A DNA stretch of 64,000 bases, from positions 124,001 to 188,000 of the forward strand of contig JADNRV010000076.1 of the NCBI GenBank assembly GCA_015499995.1. Reading direction: 5' to 3'. The notes beneath the pieces were generated by a model. The model saw only the letters and a program-made list of their open reading frames with translations, was not told where the DNA came from and searched no databases. Source of the stretch: Flammula alnicola (taxonomy: Eukaryota; Basidiomycota; Agaricomycetes; Agaricales; Strophariaceae). Position numbers and translations under genes: made by a program. Shown one piece after another: positions 54,357 to 63,985 of the stretch (position 1 is the first letter of the stretch; each line of letters starts with the position of its first letter).

Positions 54357-57300
54357 ATGTCCGATTCATTCAAGGATTTGTGGTCTTCATCAGCGCCTCT
54401 TCCACCCAAATCCAAACCTCAAACCCTCTCTTCAGCTTCCTCCGCAGCACCGCCATATTCTTCTTCCGCCAACTCTTCAAAACCAGACGTATTGTCCCTC
54501 CTTGCGTCTTCAGGATCCACAACTCCGAGATATGGCGCGAGTTCATTGTCGCTCAATGCATCGGCCCCTTCTTCATGCTCCATAACTCCCTCTTTGTCGT
54601 CCTTGTCAACCGGAGTAGTGAGGTCGAGTCGAGGAACCCCCGTACCGCCCACCAAACCCGCAACACAAAGTTCAGGAGATGCCTTTGGGGACCTTTTCGC
54701 GTCCGCTAGCAATTCCAATGGAAATGCTTCCATGACGCTAGCAGCTCGTCTCGCTCTGGAGGCAAAGCAACGCCAGCATGGATCTTCGGTTCCGCAGAAG
54801 CAGCTCGTGCAAGTGCAGGGGCACGATTCGTCGGCATGGGCGGGTTTAGATTTACTTGGTGGAAATGGATTCGTGGGATTCGAGACCACGACATCGTCAG
54901 CTTCCAAACGATAACATGCCTCGTCAGCAATCGAAGACGATTGGGGCCTTGGTGATTTTGGTGCTGCACCTGTTTCTAGCGCCTCTGCTTCGAAGAGCGT
55001 ATCCACGCACACAAGTGCCAGATCAACACCGCAACTACGGACCTCAGCGACTCATTCAGAGCAGCGAACACTCTGTGGGATTTGGACGACTTCGCTTCCC
55101 CCTCGCCTCCTCCATCTATATCCAACGCTGCCCCGGAATCTACTCAATCGACCACCACTCAGGGCAGGGGCGAGGTTTGCTGGACCTGGACGATGACGAT
55201 CTCGATTCAGCTGTAGACGGGCAGCATAGGAGTGGATACGGACGAGATATCGGTCGAAGGTTGTTGGACGATGATGCATTTAGTGCGAAGCCCAGCGTCG
55301 CAGCGGTACACCACGATGAAGACGATATGCTAAGCATGCTGAGCAAGCCGGTAGAAGTTGTCAGAGCACATGTTGGCGAGAGGCGGACGGGACGAGTGCG
55401 TGTTATTGTTCTATCAACACGCGAACTAATACACTAATCTATACAGTCTTTTATCTTTTCAGGATCCTAACACGGTGTCTCCTAGACCTCGAAATACTGA
55501 AAGCACCAATTCCAAAGCCAAATTGACGGTCTCTCCGCCTCCGCCTCCGCCCCACATCCTCGGCCAAATTGTAGAGATGGGATTTTCCGTCCAGCAGGCG
55601 AAGAAGGCTCTGGCTGCGACGAGCAATGGCATAGACGTCCAGGCCGCTTTGGAGAGTCTATTGGGTGATGGTGGTCCAACAGAATCACGACTGCCGAAGG
55701 AGCAGAGCGAGAACAGCCCCGCGACAACGAACGTCAGAGACCTCGCGAATCTCCTCCTCCTCCATCCCACCCCGCTCAAGTCCGCGGTGCACCGAAAGGT
55801 CAAAAAGAGCGCGAACGAGAACGAAAGGAATGAGAACTTGAACGCCTGCGCCGCGAGGGAGAAGGATCGGCGTCAAGTGGTGTTGTGGTGTCCGACATTC
55901 AAGAGCATGCTGATAAGCTGCTTTTGCAAGCATCAGAGATTGGACTCAGCGTCTTCAGTAAGGCGAGCGCGTTCTGGAAGGAAGGGAAGGACAAGGTGGT
56001 TAAAGCTTACGAGGAACGTGCGGCGGGCACCGGACCTGTGGATGGTTTCGCATCTGGTTCTCGGAGGGGTGCTAGAGGCGGGGCTAGTGGTTCTAGAGTG
56101 GACGGACGACCGAAGTGGATGCAGGAGTCGTTGCACATCAGCGATGAGGAGGAAGTTGGGTTCCAGGATCAACATTCGCCTGCGCTGGAGTCGACAACCC
56201 AGGAATCGCGAGTTGACGTTTACATCCAGGAGGAAGTACATGAAGTGGATCTCTTCTCGGATGCCATTCCTTCGACCCAAACACCGGCGCCGAAGCAACG
56301 TCAACCCCCTGCCCCAGCAACGAGCACAAAGCCCAACATATGCCAATCATCTACCTCCTCTTTCTCAAATAGACCCACCCCCACATTGACATCAACCGTA
56401 CCCGACCGCGAGATCTCCCTACCGCATCGCCTGCTGCTATCACGCAAGCTCTGAAACACAAATCCGCCGGTACAGAGCAGTTCAAACTCGGCCAATACGG
56501 ATCTGCGGCGGAGTCGTACAGCCTGGCGATCAGCGCCATGCCCGACGGCCATCTCCTGTTGGTGCCGCTGTACACGAATCGCGCGCTGGCCAGGTTGAAG
56601 ACGGGAGAATACGTCGCTGCAGGCGAGGACTGTATGAAAGCATTGGGGATCATTGTTGGCGGTAGCAGTGCTTCGTCCGAGGGCGATTCGTTCGGCCTCG
56701 CGGGCTCGGTGTCGGATGGTCCGCGGACGACCGTATGGTCGCCTGTGATTGAGCCCAAAGAGGTCATCGCGCCTGGAGAGTCCAAGGCTAATGAGGCGGG
56801 GTGGGCACACCCGCAAGGCCTGGGCGTGAATTTATGTGACGGATACGTGAAAGCGTTGAGGAGGCGCGCAGAGGCTTGGGAGGGGCGAGAGAAATGGAGC
56901 GAAGCTGGAAAGGACTGGGAGGTCTTAGCTGGAAGTGGGGCAGGAGCTCAATGGGTCGCCGAGGGGGTGCGAAGAGAAGCTGTAAGGGTGCGGGGCGGTG
57001 TCGGAGGATGGTCGACGGTGCTACTACTGTTGCTGGAAGTGCCCCTTCTGTATCGTCTGCCTCTACACCTAATCAGGCCTCAAAACCCATTCCACGACCC
57101 AAGCCGAAGCCTAAACCTGTTGTTAGCGACCCCACGCCCTCGCAAGCCCTTCGTGCCCTCCGATCCAGTAATGCCCAAGCTGAAGCCGACGACATCCTCA
57201 AACATAGCCTTAAGGACTCTGTCGACGCTCGCCTAAATGCGTGGCGCACGGGGAAAGAGACCAACATCCGCGCTTTATTAGCCAGTCTCGATGTCATCCT

Positions 57301-57721
57301 GTGGGAGGAGATACTGCGAGGAGGTGTTAAAGTGAATGGATTGGGAGACTTGGTTACGCCGGCCCAGGTCAAGAAGGGCTACGTGAGAGCAATTGGGAAG
57401 GTTCATCCTGATAAAGTGAGTGTCTTTGCGCGTCCTTGGCCTTTCATTGTTTTCTACCCACACTGTATTTCGTTCCGCACTTCGTTTCATACATCGCTAT
57501 TTTTCTTCTGCTTTCTCAATGCCTGCACATTATGCACGACTTCTTTCTCCTCTCATTTATCGTATCCGCCATTCTTGTTAAGTGAGCATCACCATTACTG
57601 ACCCAATTTTGTTGAACAGCTCAATGCATCGAACTCGACCGTGGAGAAATGTATGCTCGCTAATGGTGTCTTCGGCACGCTGAATGAGGCATGGATTGCT
57701 TTCCAAGCAGGGCAGAAGTAA
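54357..57721 (+). pseudogene. SWA2: Auxilin-like clathrin-uncoating factor (UBA-TPR-J), frame-broken
   Basis: Auxilins recruit Hsc70/Ssa to clathrin coats through a J domain and drive uncoating. ATG at 54357 (MSDSFKDLWSSSAPLPP) opens a Ser/Pro-rich clathrin-binding-type region with DWGLGDFG and LLDLDDDD motifs. A UBA domain follows at about 55550-55665 (HILGQIVEMGFSVQQAKKAL), then EHADKLLLQASEIGLSVFSK, a TPR-like region at about 56455-56880 (EQFKLGQYGSAAESYSLAIS, PLYTNRALARLKTGEY) and a C-terminal J domain. The J domain has HPDK at 57404-57415, a 204-bp intron 57416-57619 and the last exon 57620-57721. Lesions: TAA at 54912, frame change near 55170, frame change near 55680, TGA at 55831, frame change near 56410, frame change near 57000. 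Domain order equals yeast Swa2. All parts are present, so this is either a young pseudogene or a gene with assembly indels. Confidence 0.78.
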
Positions 57722-58173
57722 GGCTCCGGGTTTGAGGTTGAATGCTGCGACGTTTCTTGGTAGAACTCTGTAGAAAGCTCAGCAAACGGGTATCGTCCTA
57801 TTTAATACAAGGCGCCTTAGTGCGATGGTGACCAATTGCAGTTGTGCACTCAGTCTAGATGTACTGCAGACTCCAAACATGCTCTTACATGATTCAGCCA
57901 AATATTGCCTGAAATTCGACATAACTCGTCCCAGCAAGAAATCTGATCTGCTGGAAGCAGAGTCCAGACCCGTGTGCAAGCAACCCCCGGGAGAAGACAG
58001 CGCCGAACTGCCGAGTGCTGAGATCGCCCATGCGACGCGACATCACGGAGACAAGGTTCCTTCGGATAATCGATAATTGACCTCACATTTAATGGCACAC
58101 GACCACAAATCTCATCTCATCTTTCCCCCTTTCCCCCTTAAAACTGCGGTTCTGACCTCTTTGCAGACTCCCC
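57722..58173. other. Short intergenic region
   Basis: 3' end of the auxilin-like gene and 5' flank of the permease; pyrimidine-rich tract just before the ATG at 58174. No frame of interest. Confidence 0.5.
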
Positions 58174-59800
58174 ATGGCGGAGACGACTCACCCGATCACG
58201 CTGACCCAGTCTGCTCAGCACTGTGCAGAGCTGGAAGAATTCGAGCGTGAGGATGGCCGCCCTGCGTTCGTACTGACATTCAGCGAGGTCAAGCTGCTCG
58301 GGATTGCTGGTGTCGGATTTTTCCTGGATGGTAAATAAGTACTCTTTTCTACCCGCCCTCATTGTATCAGCGACCACGTGCTCACTGTTTGAATAGCGTA
58401 TGACATTGATCTGTTCATCATCAACGTACGTTCTTTCTTGAACCATCATGTTCATTAATCCTGACCTTTGGGGGCCTATGAGCCCGTCACCACCATGCTT
58501 CAATACCGTCTCTACGAAGGTGGGCATCTGCCCACCAATCTCGAGGGTTTCGTCAAAGCGGGAGCCAACATTGGCTCGGTTATCGGCCACTTCGCTTTTG
58601 GTGAGCTCGGTTTTTTCTCTCTCCTATTACATAACCTCATATGTTCGTTCTTAGGGTACGCCGCCGATTCGCTAGGACGCAAGGCTGTCTGGGAGTTGAG
58701 GCTCCGCTTTTCTCCTCTGCTTCGTCTCTAACTTTTTCAGATGGTAAAGAACTCATGCTCATCATTCTCGCGACCTTCCTCACCCTCACCACCCCTACCG
58801 GCACCCTCAAACCCGACTCGTGCCTCATCTATCTGGGGATTTTCCGTATCCTGCTTGGCATCGGCGTGGGTGGAGATTATCCCATGTCCGCCTTTATCAC
58901 CTCCGACCGCGCCAACATCCGCAAGCGCAGCACCATGTTGGCGTACATCTTCTCTAACCAAGGTTGGGGATCCTTCGTCGGTTCTCTCGCCACCATCATC
59001 GTCCTTGCGTGCTATAAGGGCATCATGGAAAATGGCGGACACACGTCCAAGGTTGATGGAGGTACACATTGTCTTTTTTGCTTTGTTTCCTCGCTCATTT
59101 TTCACCTTCTTAGTTTGGCGTATCGTCGTCGGCATCTCCCTCATTCCCGCCTTCGGTACTCTTTACCAGCGCCTCACGCTTCCCGAGTTGACACGCTACC
59201 TCAAGGCGCAGAAGATGAAGCATCAAGACCACGCCAACGAGACCGCGGACGACATCGACAGGCTCAAGCAGGCACAGCGTGCCGAGGAGCTCCGCATGCA
59301 GAACGAGAAACCTGAGGACTCATCTCTCGATGACAAATCCGCCAACCAGAACATCGACGAGGAGATGGCACCGGTGGAGATGGTCGTCAAGAAGCCGGCA
59401 CATTTCAAGGGTGTCTGCATTTCTTCCTCGTCTGTTTTCGATATACTTACATCATGCAGAGTTCCTCAAGTACTTCTCTGAATGGCGCCGTGCGAAGCTG
59501 CTCATCGGCACTTGCATGTGCTGGTTCTTGCTCGATCTTGCTCGATATTGCGTAAGTTTGCTTCATTTCATTGACCACACGTGCTCATATGTTTCAGTTT
59601 CTACGGTATCAATCCTGAATCCTCCAAGCACAATACGACTCGGGTCGATCCCGTTTGCCTCGATCTCGTAGTTGATCAGCTGATTGATGTTGCTCGCGGA
59701 CTTTCGCATGCCCTTCTCATCTTCTTCCGTATCGAATCATCCTCGCAATTTCGGCGGCCTACAACACGCCAAACTATGAAGTGAAATCACGCTTCAGGAG
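58174..59800 (+). pseudogene. PHO84-type phosphate:H+ symporter, N-terminal half
   Basis: Exons: 58174-58330, 58397-58425, 58483-58600, 58655 to about 58694, 58741-59061, 59114-59410, 59460 to about 59550. The reading is GIAGVGFFLDAYDIDLFIIN, QYRLYEGGHLPTNLEGFVKA, YAADSLGRKAVW, KELMLIILATFLTLTTPTGT and RILLGIGVGGDYPMSAFITS. Then come a charged central loop, FLKYFSEWRRAKLLIGTCMC and FYGIN. Family order TM1 to TM7 with the GGDYPLS motif. Lesions: no usable donor after KAVW, and a 10-bp tandem duplication (CTTGCTCGAT twice, 59528-59547) that breaks LLDIAFYGIN. The sequence decays after FYGIN with only traces. TM8-TM12 are absent here and a matching half lies on the other strand at 41112-41724. 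Confidence 0.75.
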
Positions 59801-60225
59801 CCCAGGGTTAGGGCCCCCTATCACTGTCCCTATCCCTAATGATACGGCCAATCACCGATAAGAGATAAGATAACGGCCAATTTAAAATAACCGTGATGGG
59901 CGCTTAATTGGGCGCCCGTGCGTTAAATAAGACAAAGCGTTAGAAATTGGAAAGCACTTATTTAAACAGGTACTGACTCTTCCATTTTGTCACATTCAGC
60001 AACCTCAATGATACATGTTGTGAAATATCATGCAAATATGTCTATTAAATTTATTGTAACTAACTAAGACTGCTTCGAAAGACAGTCTATCCATCTCTTC
60101 CACCTGGTATTTCTGACAGACAGACCATCTAAGCAGACGCTTCATCGCGAGGAGGTACCAGAAGTGAATGAACACACACGAAGCTCGTTCGTGCATCCGT
60201 CATGGGCGAATCTAAGCGTGTCAAA
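59801..60225. other. AT-rich spacer, no gene
   Basis: Contains a single GGGTTAGGG (not a telomere array) and GGGCGCTTAATTGGGCGCCC, a small imperfect palindrome at about 59896. Confidence 0.45.
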
Positions 60226-60275
60226 GTGCGTTTCGGCGTTTGCCGAAACGCACACCAACCGTGCGGACACGGTTG
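60226..60275. repeat. Two adjacent perfect hairpins
   Basis: First: GTGCGTTTCGGC, loop GTTT, GCCGAAACGCAC (60226-60253). Second: CAACCGTG, loop CGGA, CACGGTTG (60256-60275). Arms are exact. No T tract or CTRR motif follows, so neither a terminator nor a Helitron end is shown. Confidence 0.8.
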
Positions 60276-60329
60276 ATGTTCAACGCTCAATCTCAACCAG
60301 CATCTCTTAGCATAGACCGCGATATGGGG

Positions 60330-60640
60330 CCTCTTTCACTCGCGGACGATGGAACAGGGGGATAGGACCATAAAGGAAGACCCCTGGAGTGGGAGATCCA
60401 CCAGGTGCGTCATCCGACGCGCATTTGACCCTCTCAACTAACATGCAGATTTCCCTTAGCCCAGCCTCCATCTCTCCCTCGTCGCACGCTGTCGACGCGC
60501 CTTCCTCTGCCCTCACACTTTGAAACATCCAACCCACGCTGCCGGCTACGCACCGCATGGGGTACGACTCCTGCGTCTGCAATAGGCGACGGCGATTGCT
60601 GTGTGTGCAGCATATGGAGTACCACTCCTATGTGTGCAAT
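60330..60640 (+). repeat. Dispersed repeat copy 3 and two ATGGRGTAC words
   Basis: 60390-60410 (AAGACCCCTGGAGTGGGAGA .. CCAGGTGCGTCA) is a diverged copy of the 10456/45220 repeat, with CCAACCCACG downstream. ATGGGGTACGACTCCTGCGT at 60557 and ATGGAGTACCACTCCTATGT at 60613 continue into TGCAAT and are the plus-strand relatives of 43152 and 43071. Translated they give MGYDSCVCN and MEYHSYVCN. Confidence 0.55.
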
Positions 60641-60940
60641 TCACGGCAGCAATCCTGGTCGCTGTCATTGGTCAATCCTCGCATGTACGAGGACGTGCGC
60701 TCTTCGCATTTGCGAGGATGTTTGCTCCTCATATGTACGAGGACGTTTGCTCCTCGTGTGTGAGGATGTTCGCTCCTCGACGGCTCCTCCCATCTGCGAA
60801 GACGTTTGCTCCTCACATCTGTGAGGACATTTTCTCATCGTCTACATGAGGAGCTTTGATCCTCATCTACGCGAGGAAATTCTGTCCTCATCTACGTGAG
60901 GATGTCCTGTCCTCGCGCGGTCCGTCCGCGACGCCTCCAC
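60641..60940. repeat. Minisatellite, unit about 25-35 bp, core GAGGACGTTTGCTCCTC
   Basis: About eight diverged units such as GAGGATGTTTGCTCCTCATA, GAGGACGTTTGCTCCTCGTG and GAGGACATTTTCTCATCGTC. The core is itself palindromic (GAGGA..TCCTC), so each unit can form a small hairpin. Open frames across it read EDVCSSxxxEDVRSS and have no other support. Confidence 0.75.
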
Positions 60941-61205
60941 CCACAATGAACACAAACGAGGCCTCCATACTACTGTCTCCATCTCCATATGTAGTACAAT
61001 ATAATTAATACACTTTGTTTTTGCCTGTCTCGCGAGTGCATAAAGTATTAAGAGTGAGTTAGGCCTAAACTACGAAGCGTGCAAGCCCAGCTGTAGATGA
61101 GCCGTCTCTGCATTTCTCATAACAAACTCGAGGGAGCATAGGCTACGTTTGAATATTGAAGCACGCGCCATACAATACTCGAGCGAGCATAGTCTTATGA
61201 CTGCC

Positions 61206-61972
61206 CCAAGGGACTACGCCCGGAAGATGCCGTGGGAGACTACCCCCCACTTCATGTACCACTCGTTCCCAAAACAAATGAGCGTAGCACAGCCGCTAAA
61301 TCGACCGATTTGGAAGGAATCACACGCATCATCGACGCATCACAAATATCTTTGCAATCATGATAATGTAGGTGCGCGAGTACTTACTGCAAGAGTATCC
61401 TGGTATGTGTAACATTTTGACGATATTTCTTCAATATTGTGTATATATATTCAACTAATAATATCATCTGTATATATGTGAAGCGTGTAAGGGCTGATTA
61501 GCACCTCATCCGCATTCCATCATGCTTACCTTTTCTGTGGCCAATTTATCCCTCTCAGAAATGCGAGATCACCTGAATCACGACGGAAACATTGCAGTAC
61601 AAAGGAGTGTAAGAAAGAACGAAGAAAAGAAAACTTTGAACACACAATCCAGAGGAAGTGCTTGATATCTTTCAAAATGTCTTTCAATCAGCCTTAGAGG
61701 CTCACATATACACAGATGATATTATTACATATACACAGGATTGAAGCAACATTGTCAAAATGTTACAAGTAGTAAGTACCAGGATACTCTTGCAGTACTC
61801 GCGCACCTACATTATCATGATTGCGAAGATATTTGTGATGCGTCGATGATGCGTGTGATTCCTTCCAAATCGGTCGGTTTAGCGGCTGTGCTACGCTCAT
61901 TTGTTTTGGGAACGAGTGGTACATGAAGTGGGGGGTAGTCTCCCACGGCATCTTCCGGGCGTAGTCCCTTGG
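61206..61972. mobile_element. 767-bp fold-back element, arms about 285-295 bp
   Basis: 61206-61500 is an inverted copy of 61688-61972 with few differences and one length change; the loop is about 190 bp. Outer arm starts CCAAGGGACTACGCCCGGAA. Both arms encode the same short peptide (MPWETTPHFMYHSFPKQMSV) in opposite directions, which marks the frame as part of the repeat and not a gene. TATGACTGCC flanks the left arm and GGACTGCCCTATGACTG the right. Confidence 0.8.
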
Positions 61973-61979
61973 ACTGCCC

Positions 61980-62913
61980 TATGACTGACCAAGTGCACAT
62001 TTATTCCCACACTGTCCCCGCGCGCGCGCGGCACCTCTAACTCAGAAATTCATGGCCTTCTGTTCCATGGCCTGTCCTCTTACTTGTTATATCTCACAAC
62101 TAGTACATAATTACTGGAATATACTTGCTCTTTTGTCAGATTTCTGATTGACAAGCTACATAATATATCCAGCTGCTAGGCTCAACATGCGAGACTTATA
62201 AATTTATTCATGCTTGGTTGGCTGAGGGCTCGAAGCAGATTTAAATCGAAGGTCATCATAGCTTGCTATAACTAAATCATTCTTATGCTTCCATGTATCT
62301 TTCTGCTCTCTTGGTCGCATTTTGGAGGGTTCCTGAGTTGAAATTCAGCTGAAAGTCTAATGAAGCTTGGCTTTACTACTAAATTACTAGTCCTAAAAAG
62401 CACACCCCTTGTCAAGTTTTAATACATAGTTTAAATTTACTATACTGTAGACTTAATCAGTGTGCTTCTATGATATGAAATCTAGGTATAGGCACGAATT
62501 ACCGCTAGATGAAGTAGGCAAGTTCTAGCAAGAGAGAGGCCCTGAGGCCGGTATTTACCTTCACTTTCAAGTTGTAGATATCATTATTGAGATATTATGC
62601 AGATAATAAAGTTAGGGTGCTTAAACCTTCTGCTTTCCTCATATTTGAGCTTGAATTCAAGCCCGCCAACTCGACAATGAGCAGCTTTCGGCAGCACGGC
62701 CCGTCACCTCCGGAAAAACAGAAATGTGCCACCAGTGGTAGCTTTCGCACTTGGGGAGTGCTAGTCTGGCTAATGCAGTATTATGTATCCATATTTTATT
62801 CCAAAAAAGAGCTGATATTTCAAGTATGGAAGGATGTGCAGTGGGAGTCAATGAAATCCCAATTTTGATGTGCAGCGCGCGCGCGGGAATAAATGTGCAT
62901 TTGGTCAGTCATA
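61980..62913. mobile_element. 934-bp inverted-terminus element with CG-dinucleotide tracts
   Basis: Left end TATGACTGACCAAGTGCACA then TTTATTCCC. The right end is the reverse complement, TATGACTGACCAAATGCACA then TTTATTCCC. A CGCGCGCGCG tract sits inside each end (about 62029-62041 and 62875-62886). The interior is AT-rich with no transposase-like frame; the open frame 62587-62868 has no known motif. It directly abuts the next element. Confidence 0.7.
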
Positions 62914-63833
62914 GCCCAGGTGCAATTTTATTCCCATGCGTGCGCGCGCGCAAGTTGTGTCTGTGTGTGCACCCGAGGTGGCCTCAACTCAAGTAAAACT
63001 ACAATTCCATCAGGCTGTCAGCTCATTGGACCTCCCTCCGTATATTTATTGGTTGCAAATAGCTTATAGCACCATTTGTTAATCCAAAATGAAGTGAACG
63101 GAACCATTTTTGACAATGATCAAACACTTTCCCATGGGTGCTACAATCTCTAGCAAGAAAGCATTTGGGAGTTCAATGGAGAAATTTGAAGGCAACAATC
63201 CTTTCGTCAAATATATTATAGCAGTAATTTAAATTTCTTACAAGTTTATATTAAAGACCTCTTAATAGCAGATTAATTGTTATGTTCAGATTTTGGTGTG
63301 TGCATGCCTCCAGGCTGACTCAAATCCAAAATCTCTGAACCTTCATTCAACCTACAACGGCCTTGAAAATAAACTGAGCCCTTCGAATAGACCTTTCCAC
63401 GACTATTTTTTAGTTAATATTAATATTTGTTGAACCTTAAGCAGGTCTTAATGATAGACATTTAGATTTGAGGTGCATGAGGCCTTTAAAGTGTAACTAA
63501 GCTCAAATTGTAAGAAATTTAGATTATTGCTACGAAAGAATCACATTCAAATTTCTCCCCTGAACTCTCGAATGCTTTCTCAGTACTTAGAGATTGTAGC
63601 ACCCATGGGAAAGTGTTTGACCATTGTCAAAAATAGTTCCGTTCACTTCATTTTGGGTCAACAAATGGTGATAAAAGCTATTTACAACTAATAAATATAT
63701 GGAGGGAGGTCCAATGAGCCGATACCCTGACGAAATTGTAGTTTTACGTGAGCTGAGGTCACCTCGGGTGCACACACAGACACAACTCGCGCGCGCGCAT
63801 GCATGGGAATAAAAGTGCACCTGGGCAGTCATA
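62911..63833. mobile_element. About 920-bp fold-back element of the same family, arms about 330 bp
   Basis: 62911-63245 is inverted at about 63506-63833. The right end read inward is TATGACTGCCCAGGTGCACT then TTTATTCCCATGC, followed by a CG-rich tract and GAGTTGTGTCTGTGTGTGCA. The left end has the same sequence but lacks the first bases where it joins the preceding element. The last 14 bp of the right end are duplicated (CCTGGGCAGTCATA, 63834-63847). No coding capacity seen. Confidence 0.75.
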
Positions 63834-63860
63834 CCTGGGCAGTCATAGTCATAGAGTGGG

Positions 63861-63985
63861 GAAAATACTCGCCTATGTGAGCATGTAAAATACTCACCTA
63901 TGTGAGTGCAGAAAATACTCGCCTATGTGAGTGCGGAAAATACTCGCCTATGCGAGTGCAGAAAATACTCGCCTATGCGAGGACA
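63861..63985. repeat. 25-bp tandem satellite, five units, running to the window edge
   Basis: Units start at 63861, 63886, 63911, 63936 and 63961 with consensus GAAAATACTCGCCTATGTGA then GTGCA. The last unit changes to GCGAGGACATTTGC. TACTCGCCTATGCGAGGA is also present at 41768-41785 beside the PHO84-type C-terminal fragment. Confidence 0.85.

Noticed and set aside
59808..59816. GGGTTAGGG as possible telomere repeat
   Set aside because: Single occurrence without array; not a telomere.
60226..60300. Helitron 3' end or transcription terminator at the twin hairpins
   Set aside because: No CTRR terminus, no T tract, and no Rep/helicase sequence in the window.
60641..60940. CRISPR-like array
   Set aside because: Units are diverged and self-complementary with no constant repeat/unique spacer alternation, and the genome is eukaryotic.
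61149..61951. Two identical short ORFs (MPWETTPHFMYHSFPKQMSV..) in opposite orientation
   Set aside because: They are the two arms of one fold-back element; identity comes from the inverted repeat and there is no codon-level evidence of selection.
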